Origin: Posidonia oceanica
Lineage: Eukaryota > Streptophyta > Magnoliopsida > Alismatales > Posidoniaceae
DNA length: 64,000 nt
Direction: 5' to 3'
NCBI GenBank assembly: GCA_037176725.1
Contig: JAZBRS010000039.1
Location: 21,736,001-21,800,000, forward strand
Of the stretch, positions 11,207 to 24,010 are shown in pieces; position 1 is the first letter of the stretch, and every line of letters starts with the position of its first letter. The notes below the pieces were generated by a model. It did not search any database. It saw only the letters and a list, made by a program, of their open reading frames with translations, and had not been told where the DNA came from. Made by a program: the position numbers and the translations under genes.

Positions 11207-12595
11207 GGCGTAGGAAGGAGAAGGTAGTTGGCTGCTGCAGAATCTTCAGGTACCTGCTACCAACGCTGTAGATTATCATATTTCATGTGTGCATATTGTC
11301 ACTGACTAATAAGCAGATTGTGAAACTAGTAAAGCAGTTCAATTGTGTTCAGCAGTTAGCATTCAAAATAGAGAGCCTCAAGTACATTCAAACAAGGGGA
11401 CATTCTATCTGCACAAGCAGGGGCTGATTGGAGCTCTGGACCAGCGAAGCTTGGAGGAGGTCAACCTGTGCTTGGTAGGAGTACTATCTCAGTGTCGAGG
11501 CAAGTTTTGCATAGCGGAATGGGAGAAGGAAAAGAATGATTGATGATGCAGATGTATGCATGATTTATGATTGGTATGCTTGGCCCTCAGCACGTGGAGT
11601 GCTTTAGCGCCTACTGTATAGGAGGGGAGCAGTCCCTGGCTCACCGAACTCTACTCAAACTCCTAGCTTGTTGGTGGCGCTCTGGAAAGGGTGTTGGTCG
11701 TGTTTGGGTGGTGGTGTAGTGAGGACAGGCTCCATGCCAAACTCTCAATGACATACACCTACCCTTCTCTTTCTCTTTTCTTTTTTTGTCTCTCTCTTTT
11801 TTTCTGCATAGGTGTGTAGGGTTCACCCCATCCCTGGCTTGGAGATGGTGGACACCTAGTCTGAGGCAGGGGGATTGCTGTTAGGCAAGGGTGACTAGTC
11901 CCCAAGGGTTTTATGGATGGAAGGGGTGGGATTACACTGCTGGCCTTCTGACTTGGGTATTCTTTTTTTTCTTTTCTTTTTTTGCTTTTGCTTATTGCTT
12001 GTTTGTTTTTTTTTTTTTGTGCTTTTTCCTTCTTCTTTTCTCTTTTTTTTTTTTTTTGCTTGCAAGTTCCCGTTGTCCCCAACTTGGGGGCAATGGACAT
12101 CTTGTCCGGAGACTGGGGGACTAGGCCTTGTTTCTAGCTTGCACCCTAGCATTCTTTTTTCTTCTTTTCTCTTTTTTTTTTTTAGAGGTGTAGGTCCTAG
12201 GGGTTTGGGCATTTCACCCACACTCACTGAGTGGTGGCTCCCTCACTAGCTAAGACATCTAAGTAGTGTCAGGTGAGGTAGGGTAGACTCCTTCCATAGC
12301 AGGCAAGCACTTCCGGCTTTCATCACCGAGCCGAATGTATGCATGATGGATTGATGAAGATGACGATGTTGATGATTTTTCTGGATTTTTGAAGAAAGAA
12401 CGGGATATGCTTGAAAAGGAAGAAATGCAGAGAGATAAAATGATGGAAATGCAAGAGATAGGACAAAAAGATGTGCAAAGATGTACAAGGAGTGAGAATG
12501 CAAGGGATGGAACGAAAGCTGTGTGCAGATGTACAGAAGTGGAGATGCAAAAGATAGAACAGAAGAGGGGGATCTGCAAAGCAAGTTGCCTCGGG
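11207..12595 (-). other. A: spacer between integrase and extra ORF, with purine tracts
   Basis: No gene is seen. On the sense (minus) strand it has long A/G-rich tracts (11761-11803, 11961-12060, 12155-12183). Element B has a comparable tract at 28018-28112 in the same interval. The remainder shares patches with B 27190-28642, including a TCCCTCACT-CTAAGACATCTAAG segment near 12237-12262. Confidence 0.55.
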
Positions 12596-13996
12596 TCACT
12601 GATAGTACTTCTTGAGGTAACACGAGTTGACAGGCTCCGACTACTCAACCTGGTCCATGTCCTCAAGAATTACTGCACCGCCCGAGAATGCTTGCTTGAC
12701 CACAAAGGGGCCATGCCAGTTGGGTCGGAATTTGCCTCTACCATCTGACAAGTGAATGGCGCGCAGGGCCAGATCTCCTGGCTGGAAACTTCTGGGCTGA
12801 GCTTTCTTCAAGTACGCTCTAGCCACCCTCTTCTGATAACAGTGAGCGTTGTGCATAGCTTGCAGCCTATGCTCGCCAATCAGATTGAGCTGGACACAGC
12901 GGTCTTCGACCCACTCTGCCTCCTCCAGCTCAGCTTCTCGTAGGATCCGTAGTGAGGGGATCTCTACTTTGATAGGGAGGACCGCCTCCATGCCGTACAC
13001 CAGAGAGTACGGGGTGGCTCCTGTTGAGGTACGGACCGATGTCCTGTACACCCAAAGCACGTACGGGAGCTTGTCATGCCAGTCCTTGTGGGTTTTTGCC
13101 ATCTTCTTGATGATCTTCACAATGTTCTTGTTGGCTGACTCCACTGCTCCATTCATTTGCGGCCGATAGGGTGAGGACCTATGATGCTTGATGTTGAGGC
13201 TCTACAGGTATTCTTCGGTCCTCTTGGCCACAAAATTCGATCCGTTGTCAGAGATGATAGAGTGCGGGACCCCATACCGGGCGACGATATTGTTTCTGAT
13301 AAACTTCTCTATCGCCACGGCGGTGACTGTCATATAGGAGGCCACTTCCACCCACTTAGTAAAGTAGTCGATCGCTACTAGAATGAAGCGATGACCGTTT
13401 GAAGCAGTAGGATGTATTGCGCCAATGACATCAATCCCCCAGGTGGAGAAGGGCCATGGCGATGACATGTTGTGTAGCTATTGTGGGGGAGCGTGAATGA
13501 AGTTGCTGTGGATCTAGCAGTTGTGGCATCTCCGTACAAACCGGCAGTAGTCTGCTTCCATGGTTAACCAGAAATAGCCTTGGAGCATGATCTTCTTGGC
13601 TAGGAGGATGCCGTTCATATGTGGGCCACAGGTCCCCGCATGTACTTGAAGCATCAGCGTGTTAGCCTCCAATTTGTTCAGGCAGCGTAATAGCATTTGA
13701 TTGTATGATCTTCTGTATAACTGTCCTGCCCCTAACACATACTTAGACGCCAGACGTGCCAAAGTTCTTCTATCTGCTACTGAGGTGCCAGGCGGAGGGC
13801 TGCCTGATTTCAGGAAAGCCTTTATATCATGGTACCAAGGCTGCTCTTCTACTGGATTTGCCTCTTCTATACTCATGCAATGCGCAAGCTGCTCTATGCG
13901 GGTAACTGATACATCCACCGTACTGTCTTCAGGTATGCTAAGCCAGGATGCCAGGGTTGCCAGTGCATCTGCATATGCGTTCCTTGCTCTATTCAT
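12596..13996 (-). pseudogene. A: integrase domain, decayed
   Basis: One frame reads from 13996 to a TGA at 12596, interrupted by TAG codons at 13514, 13478, 13202 and near 12638. In order there are: the last part of RNase H (NAYADALATLAS), the zinc-binding N-terminus (HAGTCGPH ... RRCHNC), the catalytic core (WGIDVIGAI, ISDNGSNF, PQMNGAVESANK, giving D, D and E), and a C-terminal part (QPGDLALRAIHL, GPFVVKQAFSGGAV). No chromodomain is seen, as expected for the Tat lineage. Integrase would insert the cDNA into the host chromosome. B keeps CAG at the site of the 13478 stop. Confidence 0.85.
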
Positions 13997-15079
13997 GTAT
14001 GTGAGGTAGATGCTCTCGAATTCTTCTATCAGCTTCAGCAGGTGTTCGTGATATGGCCAAGTTTTGGATCCTTTGTCTTCTAGTCGCCATTCACTTGAGA
14101 GATAACTAACATGGCATTGCTGTGCACATGCAACTTCTGCGCCTATGCTCGAGGGTGACTTTCAGTTCTAGGATGCACGCTTCATATTCTGCTTCATTGT
14201 TTGTGCACTTGAAAGTCAGCTTCCTTGCAAAAGGAATCATCTGCCCCTGTGGCATGGTCAGCACTACGCCTATGCCTCGGCCCTTCTTGTTGACAGCACC
14301 ATCAAAGTAGAGGTGCTATTGCTCTTGGTCCTCAGGGTCTTTCTCCTCAGAGTCCTCCATCGCAAAGAGGATGTCCTCATCCGGGAACCGCGTCTAGAGA
14401 GGCTGGTATTCAGGCAGTGGGAAGTCAGCAAAGTGATCGACCATGGCTTGGCCCTTCACGGATTTCTATGTGACAAAGGTGATGTCGTATTGAGATAACA
14501 ACACCTGCCACTTAACACATCTGCCCACCATGGCCAGCTTCTGGAAAAGGAATTTGATAGGGTCATAGCGACACAGGAGCTAAACTAGATATGCCATCAT
14601 ATAGTGCCTTAGTTTCTATGCATCCTTGACAAGAGATAAGCAGGTCTTCTCTATTGTGCTATACCTAGCCTCGCATTCATTGAACTTCTTGCTCAGGTAA
14701 TAAATGGCGTGCTCCTTCCTACCTGATTCATCATGTTGGCCCAAGACGGCGCCCATGGAATGCTACGTGGTAGAAAGGTAGAGAAGTAGAGGTCTCCCCA
14801 GCGTGGGAGGAACCAAAACAAGGGGCTTGATCAGTAGTTGCTTGATCTTATCAAGTGCAGCTTGGCACTCCTCACTCCAGTCAATTTGTGCATTCTTCTT
14901 CAGGAGCTTAAATATTGGTTCGCAGATGGACGTAAGTTGTACAATGAAGCGACTATTATACTATAAACGCCCTAGCAGGCCTCAGACTTCTTTTTCAGTC
15001 CTGGAGGGTGGCATTTCCACGATGGCTTTTGCTTTCATCGGGTCCATTTCAATCCCCCTCTGGCTAACAATGTATCCTA
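13997..15079 (-). pseudogene. A: RT connection and RNase H, decayed
   Basis: The readable frame shifts by one base near 15079 and then runs to about 14150. It reads GIEMDPMKAKAI, an acidic-basic connection, YYLSKKFNECEARYSTIEKTC, then RNase H with HLYFDGAVNKKGRGIGVVL (catalytic D at 14301-14303) and TNNEAEYEACI (catalytic E near 14190). Premature stops are TGA at 14982 and TAG at 14961, 14763, 14616, 14580, 14466, 14394 and 14316; nearly all sit where related elements carry Q. More frameshifts follow between 14150 and 14050. The domain would remove RNA from the RNA:DNA hybrid. Element B lacks this region entirely. Confidence 0.8.
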
Positions 15080-15720
15080 GGAAGATGATACCCCGAATAC
15101 GCATTTACTAGGGTTAAGCCGCAGCTTGTATTTCCTCATGCAGTCAAAGAGCTTCTTCAGACATGCAAGGTGATCCTCAGGCTCTTTGGTCTTGGCAATC
15201 ATATCGTCCACGTAAACCTCAACTTCTTGGTGCATGAGGTCATGGAAAAGTGCAGTCATGGCCCTCTGATAGGTTGCGCCAGCGTTCTTCAGCCCAAATG
15301 GCATAACTTGGTAGCAGAAGACTCCCCAAGGGGTGATGAATGATGTCTTCTCCATGTCTTCTTCTGCCATCTTGATTTGATTGTAGCCAGAGAAGCCGTC
15401 CATAAAGGATAGCATCTTGTGGTCTGCCGTATTGTCAACCAGGACGTCAATGTGAGGCAATGGGAAATCGTCCTTGGGACTCACCTTGTTCAAGTCCCTG
15501 TAGTCGATGCACATCCAGACTCGACCATCCTTCTTGGGCACTGGCACGACATTGGCAAGCCACTCAGGGTAAAGGATGACCTTCAGAAAGTTGACATTGT
15601 GCTGCTTCATTATCTCCTCTTTGATCATGAGCAGCCACTACGGTCGCCATCTTCTCAGTTTCTGCTTTACTGGCTTGGCATCTGGATTCAATGGCAGGTT
15701 GTGCACCACTATCTCGACAT
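15080..15720 (-). pseudogene. A: reverse transcriptase domain
   Basis: The domain reads VVHNLPLNPDAKPVKQKLRR at its start, then PEWLANVVPVPKKDGRVWMC, DYRDLNKVSPKDDFPLPHID, FMDGFSGYNQIKMAEEDMEK, MPFGLKNAGATYQRAM and the catalytic YVDD (15203-15214). These are typical Tat/Ogre blocks, and all catalytic aspartates are kept. A TAG at 15638-15640 separates the first 25 residues from the rest. The frame is lost at 15079 by a one-base shift just after CVFGVSS. The enzyme would copy genomic RNA to DNA, primed by the tRNA at the PBS. Confidence 0.88.
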
Positions 15721-16894
15721 CGAGGCCAACCATATCTTCATAGCTCCAGGCAAAGACATCCGCATACTCCTTCAAGAATGCGATGAACTCTGCTCTAGCC
15801 TGGGATGACAGTTGTGTGTTGATACGGACCTCTCTAGCTTCCTCAGCTATGTCGATATTAACAACCTCTGTTTCCTCTTCAACATGGAGGTTGGGGCCTT
15901 CTGGATCATCATCATAGGGCCAGAACTTGGGCAATGGTTCGTCATTCTCATTCTCGCCCGTATCATCCTCCTCTCCATATGCAATAAGTTCTGAGAGGAT
16001 CTCCTTCTCAAAAGTGGGGTCTGTGATATCAAAGGAGTGCAGATGTTCCGCTACTTGGCCCTGGTGATGCTTCAAGATGGTCATGCTTTCTCGAGTGTTT
16101 CTATATCCTCGGTGTGTGACCTCTGTCCTGGCAAGTTCCACTATCTGCTCTGCCTGCTCTACTGTTGCTGGCTCTGCTAGGCCTGCTAACTCTGCTATTG
16201 ATTCTGCTGATGTCTGTGCTGCTAACTCTGTCTCTACTACTGCCTGCACTGCTGATGCTTTCTCCTCCGTGTTTTCTATTGTGCTCGCAGAGGGTATGCC
16301 AAACTGGTGGCTGCTCAGGGTGCCGCTTGCTGCACTGCCTGAGTGGGGCATGTGCCGTACAGACCACCTAGACCCGCCTTGTGGCTGCAGAGTGATCAGC
16401 TCGTCTGGTCTAATGGGGGCTGCTGCTGCTGAGTCTTCTTCAATGACCACGATAGAAGCATGGTCCTTCCACGGGGAGGGGTCCGTCACCACGGCTTTCC
16501 CCTTCTTTGCTGCCTGGTGCTCTGCTAGGTCCTCTTTTAGCGACTTGAGTTGTTCCTGGAACAGTAGCTCTAAGTCTCCCAACCACGAGTCGACCTGGGC
16601 CTCTACAGCTGCTCCTTCTTCCTCATCCAAGGGTGAGTCGATGTAGTAGGCATCGGGGGCCTCTGGCTCTAGCCCGGCTACTAGATACACAACTGCTTTG
16701 GGTGCTTGCTTTGTCTGGCCTGCGGGCACACCTGATTGCGGCGGCTTCGTGATCAGAGATCCAAATAGATTAGTCAGTAGGGCCGCTAATGGGTGCGCTG
16801 CCAAAGTCACTGCTGCATTTGGAGGGTAGGCAAAGCTGTTCTTCTGAGGAACCGATGGTTGGGAGGCTGTGCTGCTCGACAGGAGCTCTGTATC
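15721..16894 (-). pseudogene. A: acidic/alanine-rich linker before RT (proximal part)
   Basis: This open stretch (continuous with RT apart from one TAG) is rich in A, E, S and P. It includes YYIDSPLDEEEGAAVEAQVDSW and LQPQGGSRW, which recur in B's linker at 29531-30618. Such poorly conserved spacers lie between protease and RT in Ogre elements, where an intron has been described; I cannot place splice sites. The linker is cut at 16894 by element B; its other half is at 41832-42330, with the GTATC duplication at both breaks. Confidence 0.75.
16890..16894. repeat. target-site duplication of B, left copy
   Basis: GTATC here matches GTATC at 41832-41836 on the other side of element B. Confidence 0.9.
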
Positions 16895-17218
16895 TATAGT
16901 GATCCCGATCGGAATCAGGCTCGCTATTTCCCAGCGGCGATTGAGATCCGAGAAAGAGGCTTAACTCGAAAACACTTGGAATCGAGGAGAAAAAGGAAAG
17001 ATAAGACAAATCAGAGTCGCCACCATGTCTATTAACGGGAGACAAGGAAAACCGGGGAAATGCGTGAATTAACGCGCAAAACCGAGCAAGAAATGCAAAG
17101 CAAAGCAATGCAAAGGAAAACAAATGCAAACAAATGCAAATGAGATGACTCTAGCCTAGGATAAGGGCAGTACGGTCATTGCGGGCCAAAAGACAGAGTA
17201 AGGACTCCTGTTACGCGC

Positions 17219-17240
17219 GGGGAAGGTGTTAGGCACCCCC
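17219..17240 (-). other. conserved LTR hairpin motif, copy in B 3' LTR
   Basis: It is identical to the reverse complement of 5654-5675. The arms GGTG and CACC close a 5-base loop, extended by a G3/C3 stem across a two-base bulge. Confidence 0.7.
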
Positions 17241-20200
17241 GACACGCCCGAGAATCGGTCTTTCTAGGCTTACGCTCGCATACGCAGAAAAATGCAGGAT
17301 TGAATGCCTATGTGCCTATAAATGCCTGAATGAATGCTCAAGGTGTGCTCTAAGTGGGAAGAAACAAAGCAGGGAAGTAAACGTGCTCTCTAAGTGCTCA
17401 GCTACGCTGTCCGTGTTCCGAATTAGGCGAAACCTAGCTCGTGAGAACTCCAGACAGTAAGCATCACAGCCCTATATGCAAATGCAGGCGAAAAAGCGAA
17501 ACAGCGAGAAAACCATGCAATGCAATCGACATGCAAGGGAAAACGGCGTAAAACACGCAAAACTAGACGAGAAAAGAGCAACGCACGCATAATGATGCAA
17601 AAGAGCGAAACCGATACGCAAAACGAGCGGAAAGCAAAACAACACGCGAAACGAGACAAGAAAAACGAAAGGCACGCAAAACGAGACAAGGAAACAAAGA
17701 GGCACGCAAAACGGTGCAAAAGCGAGAGCGGGCACGCGGAACGGTGCCAAAACAGCGAAGCAAAATCCTCGGCAAAGCCATGCGAATGCGAGAATGCAGA
17801 AAAGATCAGAAGAGGCCAAAGGGGAGGCAAAACAACGTGTGTGCAAGAACAGACGTCGTTTAGGACCACTCGGAGTAGGTGTGAAGACCTACAGAGGGGA
17901 GAGTGTGCAAATGGAGGGATTACCACTTCTTAGCGACCGTTTCCCGCTAAACCGTTCCACGGTGTGTCTCGCATGCTGCCCAAAGCTCGCGATGCGGTCG
18001 GATCGTGGAAAAGGGGGAAGAAAGTCACATTAAGTGGCAAATCCAAGGAAAACTCAACACGAAACACACAGGGATACGCAAAACGAGGATTCGGAGATAG
18101 AAGCAGAAAGGGGAGGCCTTATTCTACATGCTCAAAGAGACAGAAAGCGAAAACAAGGAAAACTGTGCAAATGGTATGCAAATGCAATGCAAGGGTTCAG
18201 GGGGGCATACCTGGAAATCCGGGAGCCTGATCTGAAGTCTGTCTGGTCCACGCTGAAGAATGCTTCGCTGCGGTCGCCTGGGCAGCTTACTTGAGAAGAT
18301 CCATCGGCCGGATTGGAAGATATCGCAGCTTCAAGGCAGAAGGGCCAGAACAGGGGAGAAGAATGGATCTAGGTGTTCAGGAGGTCCTAGGGACGTGCAA
18401 AAGGTCCTCCCAAGTGAGAGGGAGCTAAAAGTGCTTAGTGTGTGCAAGAAGATGCTAAAATGCAAGACTAGATGAGTGCAGGATGCATGCAAAAGCAAGA
18501 AAAAGCAATGATAAGCAACTGGGAAAAGCCAGGAGTTCAGAAGGTATTTTGGAAAAGAAAAGGGGCTAAAAATGCAAATTTCCCAGAAAACAGGGTTCCA
18601 TGGGAAAGGATTTTGAAAACAGGGGAAGACAGAGGTCTATTTGGCAAAAACTAGGCTCAGAAAGTTGTTTTAAAAGAGGGTATGCTTTAGGGGAGGTTTT
18701 GAAACCAAAAAGAAGTCAGAGTGCAATTTTGAAAAAACTAGGGTCTAAAATGCAAATTTTCCAAAAAACAGGGTTCTGGGGAGTCCGGGAATACTAGTGG
18801 AAGGTCTATATGTAATTTGGTAGGCATAGGAGCTAGAATGCAACCTAGGGGCAAAATGGTCTTTTCACATGATTTTTTGGAAGATGCAAGGGCCTATGTG
18901 TGATTTTTAAATCATGCAGGGGCTGAAAATGCAATTTAGTATGAAAAACATGCTCTGAAAATCAAATAACAAGACTGCGGTGTAATTTCTAGAAAGAACA
19001 GGGTTGAAAATGCAATATAATAAGCTAAAAATGCATGCAAGAGTTACTGTCCATTTAAAATGGACCTAAATGCAAATATGCAAAAGCAGAAGGTTGAAAA
19101 TGCAATGCAGTATGCAAAATAAGGAAATAAACCCTAAGTTCTACAGTGCAATGGATCTACATGCAAAAACAGTAAATTACAGGGACCTAGAATGCAATGC
19201 AGTATGGTAAAATATATGCAAATAAATGATCTGATTTAAAATAGGACTTAAGTGCAAAAATTGAAAACAGAGGGACTAAAACATAAAAAATTACAACTAC
19301 ACAGCACAGTAAAAGGACTAGAATGAAGATATTGAAAAACAGGAATAAGATAAGCATTTTAGCATGATATTAAATTAAAAACTAAGCAACTTAAATAAAC
19401 TAAGGACCATAACGCAAAAATGTAAAAACTTAAGGCTGGAATGTAATATTTGGATAAAAACATTATAACTGGAAAAATAAACCAACAGTGATCCGTCGGC
19501 GGTGGCTGGCACTGTAGCAGAATGCCACCGGAGCTCACCACCGTCGGCACAGGGAGCTGTGGAGATGCTGATTGGCGGAGGGCGCTACCGGCGTTCATGC
19601 GGAGCTTCGGAGACTGTCGGAGCAAAGTTCTGTTGGGCGGAGCGTCCGGAGAACAGGAGGCCGGCGCCGGAGAAGACGGTTTGTCCGGCGACTTGCAGGC
19701 GGAGCTGGAGGGCTTGGAAACTACTTCTGGTTGGCGGAAAAGCATCAGAGGAGGGAGAGGGAGCGGGGGAGGCAAGGAGATACCTGCGCTCGCGTCCAGA
19801 GTGCGCTCCCGACCTCAACAGGATCGGGGGTGGCCGGCGGTCCTCGTCCGATCGCAGCGGAGACCTCCAGCGGCTCGCGACGGTTGGAACTTCTTCAGGA
19901 TGTTCTTCCGGAGCTCTTCGGACGATCAGATCGAGCTTCTGCAGCTCGAGCGGGAGATTGGAATTTTTGGGTCGACAGTGGGCAGCCGGAGGTGGGGGGC
20001 TTTGTCCGCTGCTTGTCCGGCAAAGCGGAGGCCTCCGGGGGATTGCTGGAAGGCTGGCGAAGCTGTCTGGATGCTTGGAAGGGCTTTCCGGAGAGCGAGG
20101 AGGGGTCTTGGAGTTCGGGTGGATTTCTGGTTTGAGACGAGGTAAGGTGTTTGTTGTGGAATTCTTGGTCTGTGGTGAGCGGTTGGGTTCGAGGCCGGAG

Positions 20201-20780
20201 GCTTTGGAAAGGAGATGGTTTGGGGATTATCTGGGTGGATTTTGGGAGACAATGATGGACTGGAGTGATGGGAATTGCCAAAGGGAAGGAGTTGGGTTTC
20301 GGTTGGAGTCAGGTGGTGTTTCGGGGAGATTTCAGGTTGTTTCGTGGGGTGGAATGGCTGGGAAATGTTGGAGGAAGAAGGCCAAGTGTTGGGTGAGATT
20401 GGGGAAGTAACAGGGAGGAGTTCTGAGGCTGGGAGTGGGTCTGGCTTACTGGAAAAGGGGGAGGAGGTTTTGCTGAAGGTTTCTGAATGGAAATGGGAGA
20501 TGGTTACTGAAGGAAGGCTGGGGAATTGGGGTCTCTCTCTCTGGGACGCCAAGATGAGCACTCGGATCACCCTCCCTGGCCACTCTCTCTTCTGGAAGCA
20601 GAGGAGGCAGAGAAGAAAAGGGATGAGTTGCAGCTGGAAGAAAGGAGAATGGAAAATGGCTCTCTGGAATTGGATTGAACTCTGGGTTCCTCTCTGAATT
20701 CGCTCTGAAGCTGAGGGTTGCTCGCGTTGGTTCTGCACTGGTCTCTCTGTGGCTCTCTCGATTGAAGGGAGGATGGGAGG

Positions 20781-20788
20781 CTTATATC
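20781..20788 (-). promoter_or_regulatory. TATA box of B 3' LTR
   Basis: On the minus strand this reads GATATAAG, followed by CCTCCCATCCTCCCTTCAATC. The identical site is at 39938-39945 in the 5' LTR, and a diverged form is in E near 2170. It would place transcription start about 1.9 kb into the LTR. Confidence 0.5.
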
Positions 20789-22672
20789 CGGAGCTGCTGT
20801 TGCTGGGCGCGGGCTGAGAATTCAAACTCAGCCGGCGATCACTGCAGCAGAGGGGACAGGGCGACCAGCTCCGGAAAAGCCGCGGAGAGGAAGGAGGGGC
20901 GGCGAGCTCTGTGGATTGAAGTGATGGAGGCTTGAATTTCGAATGGAGGAGGGAAATCTGTAGCCGGCCGCTCATGGGAAGAAATGCAGAAAAAACCTGC
21001 AGAAGGAGAAGGAGGAAGACGGAGTGCGTGGGCCGGACTGCTGCGGGCCGAGGGGAAAAAGCAGAGAAAATAAAAGAAAAAAGAAACGGGCTGGATTGAG
21101 CCCAGTAAGGAAAAGTAAGAAAGAAAGAAGGGAAATAAGAAAGAAAGAGGGGGTAGAATGGGGAAATAAAATAGGTAAAAATAAACTAAAAATAAATAAA
21201 AATATTAGAAGAGTTGTGCTATGGATTAGGATTTTAATTAAGATTTTTAATGGTTATTTTGAGTTGATTAATGTGTTTTGGGCTTGTTTAGGGTTTTAGG
21301 ACTTTGGTTTTGTTCTTAATTGGTTTGCACTTGATTAAATGTTTGTTAAGCCTTTTTTAAATTATTTTAAAAATTGTATTTCCCTTGTTGGACATTTAGG
21401 ATATTAATTAGGATTTTTTTAGGATTTATTTTCCTATTAATCAGGGTTGGTTTTAGGTTTTTAAGTTGTAGTCTTGTTAAGGTTTTTCTTTCTTAAGTCT
21501 TTTAAGTTATGTCTTGATTTTTTATTTATTGATTTTTCTTGAAGTTCTTAGTTGGATTTTTCTGGTTTGATAGGGTGTTTTTTAGGCTTTTCAGATGTGT
21601 TTTTCTTTTCTTTTTTAAATTAAGTTTTTAACTTGTTTTTCTTATGTTTATTAGGTTGGGTCTTTTGCCTTCCTTAATTACTTGTTTTAGTATTTGATTT
21701 TTTAATTCTTCTTTTTGGGTTTGTTTTTTAATTCTTCTGATGGGGTTTTTATCTTTGGTGAGTTTAGATCTCATTTTAGTTTTTTCCCAGATTTTTCAGT
21801 GTTTTCTTTTGATTTGTTTTGCATTTTTTAGTTTGCATGTTTGGTTTTTCTTTTAACTTGATTTAGTTAAGTTTAAGTTGTTAATTGCTTGTTTAACATT
21901 TTTTAATTGTTTTTCTTAGGGTTCTGATTTGTTTGTTCTATGTTTTGAGGTTTTGCAGATTTTTATGGGTTTTTGTGGATTTTTGCAAGAGAGGGAAAAG
22001 TAAAAGAGAAGGAGTAAAGAAATGGAAAAAAGAGGGAAATAAGAGGAAAAGAGATAGGTTGGAAGAAAACGATTTTTTAAAATTCAGAAAAAGTGTTAAA
22101 AATGAAGTAAAAATAGGGATAAGATAGAGGAAGGATAGAAGCACAGAGGGGGCCCACAGCCAGACCATAAAAAGGGTAAGAAAGGGATGGAAAGAGAGAT
22201 GATAATCAGGAGAGAGAGAGGAGAGAGAAAATGATAATCCCGGAGAGAGAAAAGGATAATTTGGGTGAAGGAGGGTCTTAAAGGTCTTGGAATGGGGTGA
22301 AAATTGGTGAGTGGGTAGTCTAGGATTTGAAGTCTTGGTTCCAAAGTTTTGGTTTGATTCTAGGAAGGTTTTGGAAGGGTTTCAAGGTGTAGAAAAAGGG
22401 TAGTTTTACCTAACTTTTCTAGGGTTTTTGGGAATGGGTTAGGTTTGGAAATTTCTAGGTTCTTGGGTAGGTTTGTTGAATGGATAGTAGTGGGTTTTCC
22501 TATGGTTTTTGGTTGGGTTTTGAGGTTGGGAAGGGGGGTAAAGGTTTAGGCCAAGACAGGCTGATTTTGAAGGGTAGAGAGGAGGATTAGGGTTAGGGTT
22601 TGGTTGGGGTTTGATCCAGCAATCACCAGGAGGGCTCCAAGGGTCCAAGCCTGCCAAGATGGGGTGTCAACA

Positions 22673-22691
22673 GATGCCCCTCCCTGAGCGA
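22673..22691 (-). other. polypurine tract of element B
   Basis: On the minus strand CTCAGGGAGGGGCATC precedes the 3' LTR, identical to the PPT of A. Confidence 0.8.
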
Positions 22692-23585
22692 GGGCAAGCG
22701 GAGCACGGCCGCTGCTCAGGGTTGACAAGACACCCCATCTGACCGGCGGGAGTAGCGGGTTGCTATGGGCGTGAACTACTTATTCGGCGGATGCACCGAA
22801 GATCGTAGCCCATTGCCGCAATGCAAGATGCCAGTGCAGATGGATGCTGTGCTGTGTGTATGTGCAAATGATATGCTTATGCTAAAGCTTACTGCGCTGT
22901 ACTCCTCTAGGGGAAAGCGAGATGGTGCATGCACGCGGGAGGATGGAAAATGCAATGCAAGATCGCCGGACAATACTTCGGGAGAGTCGGGCGAGGGGGT
23001 GCGCTGAGCGGTGTGCAGCTCTGGCGCGGGGGCGCCGTTTGCCAAGCTTCTACTGTAGGCATAGGCGATGCAAGTGCTGAAAGTATAAGGCTGGAAAGTA
23101 AAGTGCTGAGAAGTAAATTGCTGAAAAGTAAAGGGCTGAAAAGTAAATATGCTGTGGATGTGCATGCGGTGGCGGGCGCGGGCCCGGGAAGGCGAAGTGC
23201 GGAAGTTGGTGTAAGGATTACAGAGGAGTAGTAGCGCAATAAGGATGCAATGTTATGCAATGTTATGTAGTGGAATGCAGGGTATAAACAGCGGAGCGCC
23301 GGGCATACGGAACCGGGAAAACGATCCCAAGGCCGCATACTACTGCGAGTATCATCCAAGGCCAGCAAGCTGCGAAAGTCATGCGGGTGCCGAGGATGAT
23401 ACCTTAGGCAGTACACGAGCCAGGAGTTCGATTCCCAAGCACGCCATGTCCGTGCAATGAAGGAATGTAGTACTAGGACTGACTCTACGGAGGACACAAG
23501 GAAGCTATATGATGTCATGCAATGCAAATGCTAATGATATGCCATGATATGCAACAGAATGCTATTAAATTACGACGAAATGAGG
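22692..23585 (-). other. B: non-coding 3' internal region
   Basis: No gene is seen. The region has GCAATGCAATG-type short repeats and a run of AAGTAAA-TGCTGA units at 23088-23150. It is homologous to 8197-8640 of A only in its first part. Confidence 0.55.
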
Positions 23586-24010
23586 TGATAAGTTAACGGA
23601 CTTATCGCCGGATAGTTAGGGCTATCAGCCCGCTGAGGAGTTAACGGACTCGTCACCGGATAGTTAGGGCTATCAGCCCACCGAGGAGTTAACAGACTCA
23701 TCACCGGATAGTTAGGGCTATCAGCCCGAATGAGGAGTTAACGGACTCATCACCGGATAGTTTGGGCTATCAGCCCGAATGAGGAGTTAACGGACTCATC
23801 ACCGGATAGTTAAGGATATCAGCCTAAATGAGGAGTTAACGGACTCATCACCGGATAGTTTGGGCTATCAGCCCGCTGATGAGTTGACGGACTCGCCACC
23901 GGATAGTTAAGGATATCAGCCTACTGATGAGTTGACGAACTCGCCATCGGATAGTTAAGGATATCAGCCTAGCACGAGTGATTGATAGATGATAGTTTAG
24001 GAATATCAGC
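23586..24010 (-). repeat. B: tandem repeats, family 1
   Basis: Units of about 46-50 bp alternate two hairpin modules: GATAG-TTAGGG-CTATC followed by AGCCC, and GAG-TTAACGGA-CTC. The first copy uses GATAAG and CTTATC arms instead, and some copies carry GATA...TATC or GATAG-TTTGGG-CTATC. The loop core (TTAACGG or TTAGGG) is more constant than the arms. They are related to the ACGG-type units of A at 8641-9530. Confidence 0.75.

Larger units (their letters stand above)
16895..22672 (-). repeat. 3' LTR of element B
   Basis: In the sense direction it runs from TGTTGACACCCC at 22672 to a degraded end at 16895, where TATA replaces the usual TGTA on the plus strand. The PPT lies just above 22672. 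It pairs with the LTR at 36050-41831. Both strands carry long open frames of low complexity (for example 19502-20410 plus and 19926-20975 minus); these have no domain and are shared simply because the LTRs are near-identical. Confidence 0.92.

Noticed and set aside
19502..20975. Long open frames on both strands inside the B 3' LTR (302 codons plus, 349 codons minus), repeated at 38659-40132
   Set aside because: Low-complexity Ser/Pro or Gly/Arg composition, no domain, two overlapping antisense frames, and conservation explained by the near-identical LTR pair; the minus frame is broken by a TAG in the other LTR.
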